Shown here piece after piece: positions 23,699 to 36,659 of a stretch of 64,000 bases of DNA (position 1 is the stretch's first letter; each line of letters opens with the position of its first letter). The notes beneath the pieces are model-generated. The model did not search any database, had not been told where the DNA came from, and was given only the letters and a program-made list of their open reading frames with translations. The stretch comes from Acanthochlamys bracteata (lineage: Eukaryota; Streptophyta; Magnoliopsida; Pandanales; Velloziaceae), in the NCBI GenBank assembly GCA_019914995.1, contig CM034136.1:4107270-4171269 (forward strand). Reading direction: 5' to 3'. A program made the translations under genes and the position numbers.

Positions 23699-25447
23699 TC
23701 TGGTAAATGCTAATACATGTTTGTTCTTGCTTGGAAAATCATATATGAGTCTGATTGGAATCAGATTCTTAAAAAAATAGAGCATATTTGTTATATACAT
23801 ACAACACTAGTTGTAAGCCATAAGTATACCTGTCTTTAACAAGAAGAAGGTCAGAGCTTCTACACCTTTGTACCAGAGGTTTTCATTCGCCCGTTCAGTG
23901 AAGGAAAATACAGGTTTCCAACTACAAAGGGAAATACAGTTGGTGCAACTACACGTTCCTGACCTAAGCTCTAATGCACTAATCCTTCAAATGATTGACG
24001 GCAAATTCAGTTCTGCTTTGCTCTATGGTGGTGATGACCATGTCATGATATGTGCTGAAAGCGACTCTTGTAAAGCTCAAACCTCGTCATTCAAAGCCAT
24101 AGCTATTTCACTTTGGCAACAATCCTTATACTTTGATAAAATAGGTGTATACTACTATAAGAATCTCAACAAATTTAGGCTGATTGAAGAGAAGTCTCTC
24201 CCTTCCAAGTGGACATGTTTGATTGGTGCATTTGGGATGCATTTTTACTTGACAGTTGAGCTTCCTTGTATTTGGCAAGAGGCGAAGGCTTGCCATTATG
24301 ATTCCTCATCATTGATGATGGATGTCAAACTTTTAGCATGGACAGAGAGAATCCATTGGGGGACTGCAAAAATCTCATAAGAATAGATAAGTAAGCTTTA
24401 CAGGTTTTAGGAGAATGAAAAGTTCAAGTGGTATAAAGGGCGCCTTTAGTAGGCTAGGAAAACTAATATCTAAGACAATTGAGATTGAGATAGCAAAGAA
24501 CGCTCATAATAAGATAATTAAATATGGGCTAACTGATTTATCTTGCTTCGATGCTAAGTAAGAGCTTAGTAGGGAATTGGATGAAAGGTTGAACGTTGGC
24601 GTATAGAGTGTGATTTCATATTCAATACAGAGAATGAATCAGGAGAAATGAGATTACAAGCTTTTGTTAATGATCTTGGGAAAATTTTGAAGGGGTTAGA
24701 TGATATCTATACATGGCATGCTCTTTGTGGTGCTTAGGGACTAAGGAGAGGCAAAGGGGTTAACAATCTTACTTCTAATGTAGTTTCTTGCAAGCGATCT
24801 CCAGGTTTACATAATTTGATAGAATTATGCATTGTCCTTGTAAAGTTATGGAAGCTGGAATTTGTCCTTGTTGATCCAACTCAGGCTTTTGACTTCTAAA
24901 ACTCGACGGTTCCTACTTAGCAAATTCTGGAATCACTGGTGTCAAAGTGGATCTTATAAATGGAAGTCTATATATTGCTCTATCAGTATCAAGCTTTTTC
25001 TCTATATATTGTTAATGCATTTGAGAACATTTTGTAGTCTAATCTTTTCTTAGTACTATGTGTGTACAATTGTTGCTGAGCAATACGGTGGTAGAGTCGA
25101 GCTTGCGGAAAAAACTACAAAGGGCTATCTCATTCACTTTATATGAACTTCAGCAGGACAGTGTTGATTTGCAGCATGCAGAAGTGCATCAATGACTTCT
25201 TTTTCCTTGTAACTCGAAAAAACTCTGTAAGGAGAGTAGGCAAAACCTCATATGTTAGTGACTCATATTTGAGTTGGAGCTATTGTTTAATAACTGATGA
25301 AAAATTACTTCAATCTTATTCCATCTTGTCTTTTTTTAATCTTTCAATACAAGTATATATATATATAGTCTTTATAACACTAAAATGAGAGTTCTAAATA
25401 AATAAAAATATATCTAATTCTAACAAAATATATTCTAATATAACTAA

Positions 25448-25690
25448 GGGATTGTTTGGAACTGCTTATGAAATAAGTTTTTTTGAAATTGAAAGTATTT
25501 TTGTCCTATTTCGATAAATAAATTATACTATTTTGATCTAAAAAAATAATAAAAAGATCTACTACATATAAGTTTTCTATACTTTTTAAATTTTAAAATA
25601 AATTATGTAGACTATTGTAAAATATTTATTGAAAAATATGAAAAAAAAAATTATAAGAAACTTTTGTAGAATGGAATACCAAATAATCTC
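25448..25690. mobile_element. Tourist-like MITE, 243 bp, TAA target duplication
   Basis: TAA (25445-25447) then GGGATTGTTTGGA at the left; CCAAATAATCTC then TAA (25691-25693) at the right. The ends are imperfect inverted repeats and the interior is AT-rich with no coding content. TAA/TTA duplications are typical of PIF/Harbinger-derived MITEs. It lies inside the GH36 pseudogene. Confidence 0.7.
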
Positions 25691-26252
25691 TAAAATATTA
25701 GATATATTGTTGACTCACGTCAACAATAACTACATTAAAGTTTCACATTAACTTATGCTCGGAGATATGATCACAATGGCCAGTCGTGAAAAAATTGCTG
25801 CTACATTATTTTACTAAGTATGCGATGAAAAACACATTTCTGGAACAAACTTTTCGTCTAGCACTTTCGGTATTAGAACATACCGACCTATAGTCAACAA
25901 TATTCTTTGATTATAAAGTTATAATTGCAGCCAGCGGCTCTCCATTTGTTTTTTTCTTCTATATTATCTATCATAGTAGTAGAACGGGTAGTTTGCAGTG
26001 AGACGATTAGGATGGAGCCTAATATCGCATAGAGATCTGTTGGTTATACAAGAGAGTGTGGAGAGGGGCACATAGGTCCTAGCCTTGGTGTTTGCTTTTA
26101 TGGTTCATACTCCGCGTGAGGATGGGTGTAAAAATAGTTCTATATTGAAATTTTAAATTGAGATGGTGAGTGTTATATAGAATTGGTGCCATTATCTCAA
26201 TAGCTAGCTTTTGGAGTGTAAGCTTTATTCGATTTATTAACATTATATATCA

Positions 26253-26429
26253 TGATAAATAATACAGAAAAGATACAAAAAGATCTCTTCTGAAACATAT
26301 TTGAACAGTAATAAGGAGAGTAAGAAAATGAAATTGCATACATAGAGATAGGATTTACAAATTTATATAGCATTACAAATAAATGACTAATCTATCCTAA
26401 TAATACTAACAATTTTATATCATCTACCA
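26253..26429 (-). repeat. 3' LTR of the small Copia-type element
   Basis: About 177 bp; read on the minus strand it begins TGGTAGATGATAT and ends TATCA. It pairs with 27608-27816 over most of its length, for example the shared AACATATTTGAACAG and AAGAAAATGAAATT. Confidence 0.7.
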
Positions 26430-26639
26430 TCTCCCTTTAAACTCAATATGGTTCAAGATGCTCAACATCAAGAGTTTACAAATAAAAATATAAAATTGCT
26501 ACTTGCATTATACTTTTGAGGTCAGATGCTTCAAGAGAAATCCTAAGGGAACAACCATATCAAACATCACCAACAATCCTCTTCCTGAGCCAAATACAAA
26601 TCCCCTTATGGTGCCAAATACGAATCCAAATGCAAATCA

Positions 26640-26845
26640 ACTTTCAAAGAGTAGAAGAAAAGAACCCAAATTTCTTTCGGGACTAAATACAAATTCTCTT
26701 TCAGGAATTAGAAGAAGAGAACTAAAATTTCCTTTAGTGACATAGAAAAAAAACCAGAATTTAAATTTTCTTTCGGAACACAGAAGAAGAAAAGAATCCA
26801 AAATCCTTTCGAGACATAGAATAAGAAAAGAATTCAAAAGCATAT
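26640..26845. repeat. Degenerate tandem repeat, about 38-bp unit
   Basis: About five imperfect units, each a TTTC(T/C)TTTCGGGA-like block, an A/G-rich AGAAGAAAAGAA block and a CCAAATTT-like block. They lie in the interior of the small LTR element. The minus-strand frame at 26637-26843 is a translation of this repeat, not a gene. Confidence 0.65.
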
Positions 26846-27607
26846 CTGAAGTAGCAGAAAAGAAAAAGAATTATAAACAGCATAACAAATTCAAATTACA
26901 GAGTTAGTAAATAAATAATTACCAACACAAATAAAAGGAAGAGTGTGGGTGATAATGATATCTTCAATCCAAAACGTGAATCAATAGATCCAAAACTAAA
27001 CATCAAATGCTAAAAGGGCATAGCAAGGTTCTACTCCATCTTATATGACATGTTTAGACATAATGCCTCTTTGCAAAATTTTATCAAACTTCCGTGCAGC
27101 TTCAAATCCCCATACTTCATATACCTATTTATAATATTACGTAAAACTAACATCTATAAGAGTAACATTGGACAATAATAAGAACACCAACAACATCAAC
27201 CAAAGCTAACTACGACAACAACACCGACAAGACCTACCCAAAATTGAACTCAAAGAAATAACATCTCTAATAGGCATTTTGACGAACACCTTACATACAG
27301 CTTCAACATTTCCTACTAACCAGCCACAATAATAACAACTACCATCAACAACTACAAAAACACAAAAGCAACTCATCCAATTACTAACAACATTAGTGCA
27401 GCTACTAACAAGAACAACATCAATAACAAACAAACAACAACAACAAATTCAACAATCTTTGTTCTTTTTCTAGATCCACTGAGACGCGAGTTTATCTTCT
27501 ACTATCCATCGGTCAGGTGGCCGAAAAATCAAAATAGAGAGAGACGATGATCGAACGTGGAAGCTATGGAGAAAAAGTAGAATAATTTAAAACCTACTCT
27601 TATACCC

Positions 27608-27816
27608 TGATAGATAATACATAAAAGATACAAATATAGAGCCACTGGCTGTGCCACTATCGGAACTGCCACCCCTTTCGAAACATATTTGAACAGCAAA
27701 AATAGGGCAAGAAAATGAAATTACATACATAAACATAGGATTTACAACTTTATATAGTATTATAAGTAAATAATTAATCTATCTTAATAAAACTACTAAT
27801 ATTATATCATCTAACA
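27608..27816 (-). repeat. 5' LTR of the small Copia-type element
   Basis: About 209 bp. It matches 26253-26429 but carries roughly 35 extra bases (around 27635-27672, including CCACTGGCTGTGCC) that the other copy lacks, so the two LTRs have diverged and the insertion is old. Confidence 0.7.
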
Positions 27817-28143
27817 CGTACAATAACTTATGGATTAGATAGATAATACGGCTTGACTAGAATATGTTCCAGTCGAATCATCCATGTGCAAAATTCCATA
27901 CTGGCAGAACGGCCATATACGAGGGACCCGATTGATGTGAGTGATGTAGTTAGTGAACATGCTTTAACACTTATAAAGAAGTTAGTTTTTCTTGATGGAA
28001 CTATCCCCAGCCATTTGCCAACACTTCGCTCTTTATATAAGGGATTTCCTTTCCAAGAATTCTTTGTTTGATGGAGAGTCTAAATTAAAACTTTGGGCCT
28101 TTAAATATTTAAGCCTTCAAACTTCAATGTAGTTTGGTACTAA

Positions 28144-28369
28144 GGGAGCGTTTGAGAATGTTTTTGAAATAAAAAGTATTTTTTTTTAAAAAAAATGAGC
28201 TCCACTTTTTTTTATCAACAAAAATAAAAATATGTAATAAAAATATCTCATTACTTAAAATTTTTCTATATTTTTAAATAAATTTTTTAAATATTTATAA
28301 AAAATATATTGAAAAATATAAAATTAAAAATTAAAATTGCTTTTAGGATAAACAATGCTAAACGCTCCC
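28144..28369. mobile_element. MITE, 226 bp, ends GGGAGCGTTT/AAACGCTCCC
   Basis: The perfect 10-bp terminal inverted repeats enclose an AT-rich interior. The left flank is TAA and the right flank GAA, consistent with a decayed TAA duplication. It separates two fragments of the GH36 pseudogene (LRSLYKGFPF... and GVIGAFNCQGGGW). Confidence 0.7.
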
Positions 28370-28614
28370 GAAGTTATATTAACTGCACTCGTGCCTATAG
28401 TATGGAGGTGTTATCGGAGCTTTCAACTGTCAAGGAGGAGGTTGGGATCCAAAAGATCAGATAATCAAAAGCTATGCGCATATCTAGTGGCCAATTTCAT
28501 GCCCAATCCACGTGAAAGAGATAGAATGAAAAACAGATCAATAAAGACAGTGCTATGGCGAATGTTAAAGAGTACGCAAGCGACTAGCGGTGACTTAGGT
28601 GTTCAAAAGTACTT

Positions 28615-28805
28615 TTAAAATAAAAAATATTTTTAATTTTTTGAAAAACGAATTTTACTTTTTTAAATTAAAAAAATAAAAAAATTTTATTACGTAAATT
28701 TTTTTATATTTTTTAAAATTTTAAATAAATTTATAAAAAATATATTTAAAAATATGAATCGAAAAATTAAAAAAATATTTTTATGAAAAGCTTAGCCAAA
28801 CGTTC
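28615..28805. repeat. AT-rich MITE-like block inside the GH36 pseudogene
   Basis: A TTTAAAATAAAAAATATTTTTAA-type interior like that of the neighbouring MITEs. The right margin has CCAAACGTTCTCTC, reminiscent of the CCAAACG ends, but the left end is not clear. Confidence 0.35.
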
Positions 28806-29190
28806 TCTCTTGAGTCTGATTCCATGGAGTTTACCATACAACCATCTTCCTTCGAAATTTCCAGCTTTGTTCCCATTAAAGGATTATCTGCAAGTGTTAA
28901 GGTCACTGATTGGGCTTGTGAACATGTCCAATAGCGGTGGAAATATTCTGAAGATTGAATACTTTCGAGATGAAAATTGTTAGGAAGATCAAGATAATAG
29001 GAGAGAGAAAGCTACTGGTATACTTTAGTGAAGAACCTAAAACAAGCACTTTGAATGATATTGATATTGCTTATCAATGGTCTGATAATGGAAAGTTATT
29101 GATATTGGTTAGCAATGGACTGAGATCCCCTGGTGGGATGAAACTTGCGGTATTGCAGACGTTGTGTTTGTCTACTCTTTTGATAAAATA

Positions 29191-29718
29191 GTTCCTAATT
29201 ATTGTGATTGATATGATTCACGTTCTATATTTGGATAAGGGCTCATTTGGTTGCAGCAAAGTAAATTTTTATAAACTAAATTTTTGAAAAGTTAACGTAT
29301 TGAGAATTAGATTTGATTGTATTTGAAGTGATAATTTTTATATTTGATTTTACTTAATATTGAGTTTTGAAAGTGTGTGTATATATTTCTTTTTAAAGAG
29401 AGTTTGGAAATAACCGATACGTAAAGCCCAAACCAAATGCATCTAGCGATAAGAAATTATGCAATTTAAGAAAGTAAAGGCCTTTTATGTAAAACTAAAG
29501 TTCTTCGAGCTGTTTTTCTTTTCTTCTTCGGTTTTTTTAGTATCCTGTCCTGACACAGTCACCATACGCCAAAATTTAAACCTCCCCAAATCCTTCATGC
29601 TCTTTCTTTTTTCCGGGAACAATCCAGGCCGGAGTTTGCGAGTCTTAACAGCAGTCAATGGATAAAACCCTAATTTCTTTATTGTAATTAGATTTTGATC
29701 TAGAGAGAAGAGAAAGAA
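29191..29718. other. Intergenic and promoter of the membrane-protein gene
   Basis: No coding sequence. It includes the upstream region of the gene at 29719, with a telo-box at 29665-29673. Confidence 0.5.
29665..29673 (+). promoter_or_regulatory. Telo-box upstream of the membrane-protein gene
   Basis: AAACCCTAA lies 46 bases before the ATG at 29719. Telo-boxes near the start are common in plant housekeeping genes. No TATA box was evident. Confidence 0.45.
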
Positions 29719-32700
29719 ATGGCTTCGATTTCGTTCGGGTATCTCGCAACTGTTGTGATTCTTGTGCTTCTCTTCATTTCATACTCAGAATCTGCTACTA
29801 GGCAAGCTTTCCGGCGAGATCCAGGCCACCCTCAGTGGCATCACAGCGCTTTCCATGATGTACAAGACACTGTTCGTGCCGATATTCGTCGCATGCTCCA
29901 TTCACGCGCTGAGGTAGCTTTAGCACGTCTCAGATGTTCTCTCTCTCTCTCAATCACTGACTCACTCTCTATGTGTGTCTCTCCAATTGATTCTTCAATT
30001 GATCTATGAATGCATAATTCGCGTCAGGGGTGAGCTTGTTGTGATCTTGCCAGTGCTTTCGAGTTGGCACTGAAGTTTGATTTTGTTTTGAAGATTGTAA
30101 ATAAGGAAATGATTGGTCGTTTCGCTCAGAAGTAGGATAGTCGGCCAATGACATGAAAATTTAAGTTAGCTATGCCCCTGCTATGTGTTGGATCTTTTGG
30201 CTGACACTCCTGTAGATAACATCTTGAACATAACTCTTTACAGGTTGTGATTTTTCGGTAACTGAATTGTGAAGACATTTTCAGTAGATTGAATGCATAT
30301 GACATCTTGTAAATTTTTCGATATTAGTTGTGCAAGTTCTTGTTTTATGAACTTTTTAGGATATATTTGTTGCAGGTCCCATTTCAGGTTCCGCTTGAGG
30401 CTAATGTTGTTCTAGTTGGCATGAATGGAGATGGAGGGTACAGGTTCACATTGGACCTTCACAAGTTTGAGGAGCTTCTGAAAAGTAGTTTTCCAACGCA
30501 TAGGCCTTCGTTCCTCGAGACAGGGGAGCCAATCGATATTGAACATGACATTGTCTATAATGCTATACTGGTATGTGGCCTAGGATGTATCAGAATTTCT
30601 CTAGATTTCCTAGTTCATTCTCCTGTCATGTAATTTCATTTTGTCAGGGATTATCAGTTCAATTATATCTGTTTCAAACTTGTTGAGTTCTGTGGAAGTG
30701 CACTTAATTGATATTTGACTAAATGGTTTTGGTTCCTTGAAGCTGGCCCCTGTAACATGACTCAGTTCCGGGGAAATGGTTATTCTAGGAGTCATCTGAT
30801 GATGATAGCTTATAGATAGATATCCTTGCTGATGGTGGCTTTAGACAGGTTGCTTCCTCATAGCATCTTCATGGCGAAGAATTGTATCTCTATACTTGTA
30901 TTTGCTTGCCCTAGCTACTATAGGCTACTTCTGGACTGGGTGACATATGTTTTTAATGATTGAACGCAAATGTAGAAGAAGAATAAGCAGTTATCTGGCT
31001 CTCTAATGAACTTTAACTCCAGGTACAAAAGGCTGTATGCTCACCGTACAGACGTTGTCCACTTAGCCATCATTTGAATGTAATCGATCGTTTTGATTGC
31101 AAGTAGATGATAAGGATTTGAGATTGACTTCAAGTTCTTTGACTGGAGGATTTGGTCAATCAGTCAAATAGTTTCTATTTGTTATTGGCATAAGTTGCTC
31201 TTTGCAAGAATCAAAAATTTTCTTTCGGTAACTGTATTGCATGTCCTACATTGAAAATTATTGTACTACAAGATCTATAATGGATCTTGTATTGATGTTT
31301 CAGACTGGGCAACCTGAGTTGATATCCCTGGAGAAGACATTGAAGGATGCAATGGTTTCTGCTGGTACAGCAAGAGAGGTTAGTGCAATGTAAAAGTTGT
31401 GAGAACCAAAGCTATTTATATCTCTAGCTTAAATTGATGGAGGCCTTGTATATTAACTATTTCATTTTCATAATTCCAGAGTGATTATGGGAGAGAGGTT
31501 CCTTTGTTTGAGATAGATGCAGTCGCTGTCGAGCCTATCTTTCAGAAACTATATTCTTTTATGTTCGACATTGAAAGCGGTGGTTATTCTGCAACAGAAG
31601 TGGACAGACCTGTGCCTACAGCAATTTTTGTTGTAAATTTTGATAAGGTACATGTTTCATATCTACATATTGCATATCTGCAATGCTTTTTCCTAGTGCT
31701 ATAACCAAACTTTTATCAGTTAGCCTTAAGACTATGGCCTTTTGACTTGATAGGCTTCTAACTAGTGCAGCAGTTTCTCTAATATAAGGTGCGTAAAATG
31801 TGTACCAAGTTATGTCATTAATGTTGCTGGTTGAGTTTGTCATTAGCTATGCACATATTCTATGTGATTTCTGCAATTAAAACTCGGTCATGGAAATAGG
31901 ATAAAGTGATTATGCATATAATTTGTTGAAGCTTTAACTTTCTTTGTATGCAAATATAATATGAGGAAGTGGGTTATGATGATGCATATACATATTATCC
32001 TGAAAGTGATACTACAACAAGCTTTTGAGGAAGAATTGCCTAATTCTGGATGCTCTGTTTTGCAGGTTAGAATGGATCCTAGGAACAAGGAAATTGATCT
32101 CGACAGTTTGCTGTACAGCAGAATTGAAGGTCTAACAGACGAGCAACTTAAAAAGCAAGAGGGAGACTACATTTACCGCTATCGTTACAATGGTGGGGGA
32201 GCGTCTCAAGTATGGCTAGGTTCTGGGAGGTAGAATCTTATGGTACATTTTATCAGCATACATGTTATTTTCCAATTAAACTTCCTCATATATGTGAATA
32301 AAATATAGGGTTAGGTCACACTTAAAGTAGTTTATTTGGTTTAAAATTTTAGAAAATTTCTTTCCAATGATTTGTGCAAATCAAAACCTGCTCATCCAAA
32401 TTCTGTTTTGCAATCCCCCTACGTATTAGTTGTTTCTGGTTTCCTTGTTATCTTATCCATTTAAGTTGATTCTAGTTATTTTATCTTACCTTAAAATTTA
32501 TGGCTACATTTTGTAGATTTGTAGTGATCGATCTTTCAGCTGGTCCTTGTACCTATGGTAAAATAGAGACTGAAGAAGGAAGTGTCAGCTATAGAACAGT
32601 CCCACGGCTTTCAAATTTTCTGTTTAATCGAGGTTCAACTTCTGCAAGCATTAATTCAATACATGATGTGTTTATCGGACAGTTGGGAGCCGTCATTTCT

Positions 32701-35700
32701 ACAGCCATTGAACATGTCATTGCTCCTGACATTAGGTACTTTTACATCGTATTCTTGCTTCTGTGGGCTTTTACCGGACTTTTTGATACTTCACATCTGA
32801 AGATCTTCATAGATACATCAGAAAAAGCGAAAGTCATGCTATTTATAAGTTATTATTACAGATGTTTATTTTTTATCATCAGCTTAAAAAGTGTACAACA
32901 AGAGCTTCGGCTGTAGTACATTCACAAGATAAGTAGTAAAGGCCTTTTTTTCGCTAGCTTTCTCCCGTGACAGAGTTCTGCAGGGCATAGGGAGTTTACT
33001 CGAAACCTGAGGAAGACATTCCACTAGCATGCATTTCTGTGGAATTCCTCTCTCTCTAACTTAGCTATAGTACCTGGAGTAAATTTTGATTTTTGAAATG
33101 TACATGGAGCTCCACTAGAAAGTGTAGCCTTTAGTTACGTGAACACCAGTTACGCCACTAGAAGTTTCTGTCCTCTGTTAGCTTGCTTATGGAAAAATGT
33201 AAGTTATTTACAAAATCACCTTCATGAATCTCTGAAGGAGTTAGATGAAACTTAGGGTCATTTGGCTGTATGTTTCATCTCAATTCATCTGCTTTTCAAA
33301 TTTTCTTTTCCCAAGAAACCTTCTGCAGTATTCGATAAGTATTTTTTTTTTAATTTGGAAGGCTTGACTGAATTGTACGTCATAGAATTATTATATGTAT
33401 AATTTTTTTATTTGTTTAGGCTAAAAGAAGTCAAGCTTGTTTCCCAAAAACCTACAAAAAGCTCCTTATATCCAAACCTCTCCTTATCAAGCAATCCCAA
33501 ACAACCCCTTAGACATATGCACTGCAGCGCTGGACTTTTTAGAGTTTGAAATGTAGCTATTGGTGCCTGCTAAGTTGGCTGTCTTGTCTTTTTTACTTAT
33601 ATGATAACTCTTCATGTATGTTTTATGTCAAACTCAGGTTTGAAACAGTGGATATGACAACAAGATTGCTAATTCCTATTATTATCTTACAAAATCATAA
33701 TCGATACAACATTCTTGAAGCCGGTCACAACTATAGCATAGATATTAAAGCAATTGAGGATGAGGTAATTTTCCTTTTATTATTTCAAGGTTGTCTAAAT
33801 GCTTACCAACTGATTTGGGAAGCTTCAGTATCCAATATGTCGAGTGTGCTCTTTGAATAGAAAGCTTGTTATTTTATTTTGTTTTTCTTACTTGATGATT
33901 GGTACATATGTCTATATGAATTGTAGATCCTTAATCTAAGCCACATAGCATATGTTCATACCAATAAAGTGGTCACATGATCTTGATGGAAGATAGAAAA
34001 GGGGATGCTGCTTATACTCATTATGTTTTGTGGACATTCTAGTAAACACGCACAGAAGAGCATGTAGCTGCAAAGAAACAATTTCCTTAAGGTGTGATCA
34101 ATAGGCATACTCATATAATATCTGATTGTGGTGTCTATGTAAAGCTCATGATGGAAGCCTTAATTGTGTCAAGTTTCACCAATCTGGAAGAATCTAAAAG
34201 TTGAGGAGCAATGCCAGTAGAAAAGTGAACTCGTGACCTTATATTTCATTCAAAGATGTAGGGGCCTTAAAGAGAGAAATTTGTTTGGCATGGAGATTTT
34301 CAAACTTGAGATGAAGTGGTGAGGCAAGTATCTGTAAATACCTAACATTCTTGGTGGCATACTTGAAATATAATTGCTGTTGATGTATCAACTTTTGGAA
34401 CATTCATACTTGAACACGTATCATTTTGATCATATGAAATTTTAGATGGCTTGATGCCTCAATTTTTACGTAACCAGTATTTTGAGATTGAAATCATTGT
34501 TTTGGCAGCAGAAAGTTGGTATTTTGCAAATGGCTGTAGTTCAGCGTACAAATGGGATCAGCAAGAGAATCGATTCATTGCCATATATACTCTCTTAAAG
34601 GTGTTTATGTTTTGTGTACATTTTATTGCTTTCTATTCTTCGCAGGTTAAGAAGATGGTACATCCTGAGCAAGAAGTAATTATGATTAGTGGTTCTCATG
34701 CCTTGCATAGTCATGAGAAGTTGGCTATTTCTGTCTTAAAAGCTATGCGAGGTCATTCTCTTCATGAAACAAAGAAAGATGGACGGTTTCATGTCCTTAC
34801 CAGAACATATTTGGACGGAGCTATCCTTAAAGAGGTTCCAATCTTTCATCTTATTTTTAATATTCACTGGTGTTTGTTTCTAGTTTTAGGTAAAGAGATG
34901 TCCTCTGAAGTTGTTCCCCTCCACCTGAGATAAGTGGAGGTGTCACCTCCTTGTTGCTGCACTTAATGCTTGACAATTAAAACGTGCAGTATGTTTAATC
35001 ATTGGCAGCAAGCTCTTTCATTTTGACATTTAGCTCAAAGAAAGAAGTAAATGTCTGAATTCTGAGTTAAATTGGATGATTTTAAGACCAATTTAGTGGG
35101 CACTATAGCTGCATGAATTTCATTAGGTAGAAATCATTTGTAGTGGAACTGTTTTTTACTATACTCTTTCACTTTTGACCCATACTCGAGGAACTTTCAA
35201 TGAGCTATGTTTATTGAGGTCTTTTGAGTTTAGGACCTGTAGGTACGAAAATTCCTTAAGACTTGTTCTTTTTCACTATAAAATGCCTGTCCTGTCTGAG
35301 AACTTCCAAAGATTTTTTCCCCTCTAGTTTGGAGTGGTGAGTCAATTTTGGTCTTCCGTTGGCTTCTGATTTTGAAAAATGATTCTCTTATTTCTCCTTT
35401 TTTTTTAGTTTGTAGTTTATATGAATTTCCTTCTTGGTTTGTTGTTGTTGACTGTAATCACTCTCTAGATCGTGGGTGATTCCTTTCAGGATATGCTGAT
35501 CTTATACATGAAGGCGGCTTGATATTATTTTGACTATGCCTCACGTGCCTTCTGCTGAAACATGATTTTGAGTAACTCTAGTTGGTTGGATGATTGTGAA
35601 ACTGATATTTGGTGACAATACCTCATATTCTTTTGAGTGTTTGTTCACCAGATATTCACAGTTTGGAACTCCTGTGAGCATCGTAGTGCCCTTGTATCTG

Positions 35701-36618
35701 ACAAACTATCCACATTTTCATGCCTTAAGGATTACTTCTTGCCGATTCTTGCATAACTGGTTCCTCTTAACTTACTCTTTTGCATGATCGTGATCTTAGA
35801 TCAGACATTTAATAAAGAGGTTATTACATGTTTTTCATATGTTTCAATTGTCGATATAGGAAATGGAGCGTTCTGCGGATGTGCTGGCTGCTGGCTTGTT
35901 AGAAGTTGCAGATCCTTCATTGTCTAGTAAATTCTTCCTACAACAGGTTTAAATTACATGTTGAATATAATTTCATTTTCATAGAAGTTGAGTATTTTGC
36001 TTGTAAAGGTTAAGGTGCTCTATTGTCTTGGATGATTCTCTTTTCCTGTTACTGATTTGTTCTTCCATCTTCACCAGCATTGGATGGATGATTCTGATGG
36101 TTCACAGGGTTCTGTTATTAAGACCAAGGCTATTTGGGAGTCTTTCAGCCCCAAGAGCAGCAAAACTAAAGCTGCTAATAGGAAATCTGGCGGTTTGTAC
36201 CGAACTTATGGTACTAGAGTTATTCCTGTGTAAGCAACTTCTACTTGTCACTATAGCATGATGTTCTCAAATTTATTTGTCAATGAATCTTTCCATAATC
36301 CATACTCCATTGTCACTAAGATGGATCCTTACTTATATTTCAGAGCTAAGAAGTTCTTATTAGCTCCTTGTGATAACAAGAGCACAGAACACTTGGAGAA
36401 GTTCCTCATGAATCTAATAAAAGCTTTAAACATTTAAGGAATCAGGGAAAATGACCAAAACATTGATAGATTTTTTGTTGTATTATGGATTTCACCTCAG
36501 TGATAGAATATTCTAGAATTAGTAGACAAATTGGTCATACGTAAGTTCACGTTACGAAGTTTTTGCTTTGTTTCAAAATTTTCTACAAATAAAGCTTGGT
36601 TATGATTGTTCTAAGATT

Positions 36619-36659
<41 letters not shown>

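Larger units (their letters stand above)
26253..27816 (-). mobile_element. Small non-autonomous Copia-type LTR element, about 1.56 kb
   Basis: Two direct repeats flank about 1.18 kb of non-coding interior. Read on the minus strand, the right repeat is followed by GGGTATAAGAGT, a degenerate initiator-Met primer-binding site, and the left repeat is preceded by AAAGGGAGA, a polypurine tract. The layout is therefore 5' LTR at 27608-27816 and 3' LTR at 26253-26429. There is no gag or pol, and no target-site duplication could be identified. Size and content resemble TRIM elements or internally deleted Copia elements. Confidence 0.7.
23850..29190 (+). pseudogene. Raffinose/stachyose synthase family (GH36) pseudogene, fragmented by insertions
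   Basis: Collinear fragments of a GH36 galactosyltransferase occur in all three plus frames. In order: VQLHVPDLSSNALI, GDDHVMICAES and FRLIEEKSLPSKW (23920-24215); DDGCQTFSMDRENP in place of the acid/base DDGWQ region (about 24310); ISKTIEIEIAKNA and GLTDLSCFDAK (24465-24560); GLDDIYTWHALCGA (24700-24735); SPGLHN and VDPTQAFDF (24795-24890); ITGVKVDLI, which keeps the nucleophile Asp (24930); CSMQKCINDFFFL (25170-25210); MFQSNHPCAKFH (27866); LIKKLVFLDGTIPSHLPTLR (27970-28035); GVIGAFNCQGGGWDPKD (28408-28457); QPSSFEISSFVPIK (28840-28880); IGLVNMSNSGGNI (28910-28945); and YFSEEPK (29020). Multiple stops and frameshifts exclude function. A small LTR element (26253-27816) and MITEs (25448-25690, 28144-28369) interrupt it. 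The EKFKWYKG/ELDERL insert resembles the RFS4/stachyose synthase branch. Confidence 0.85.
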
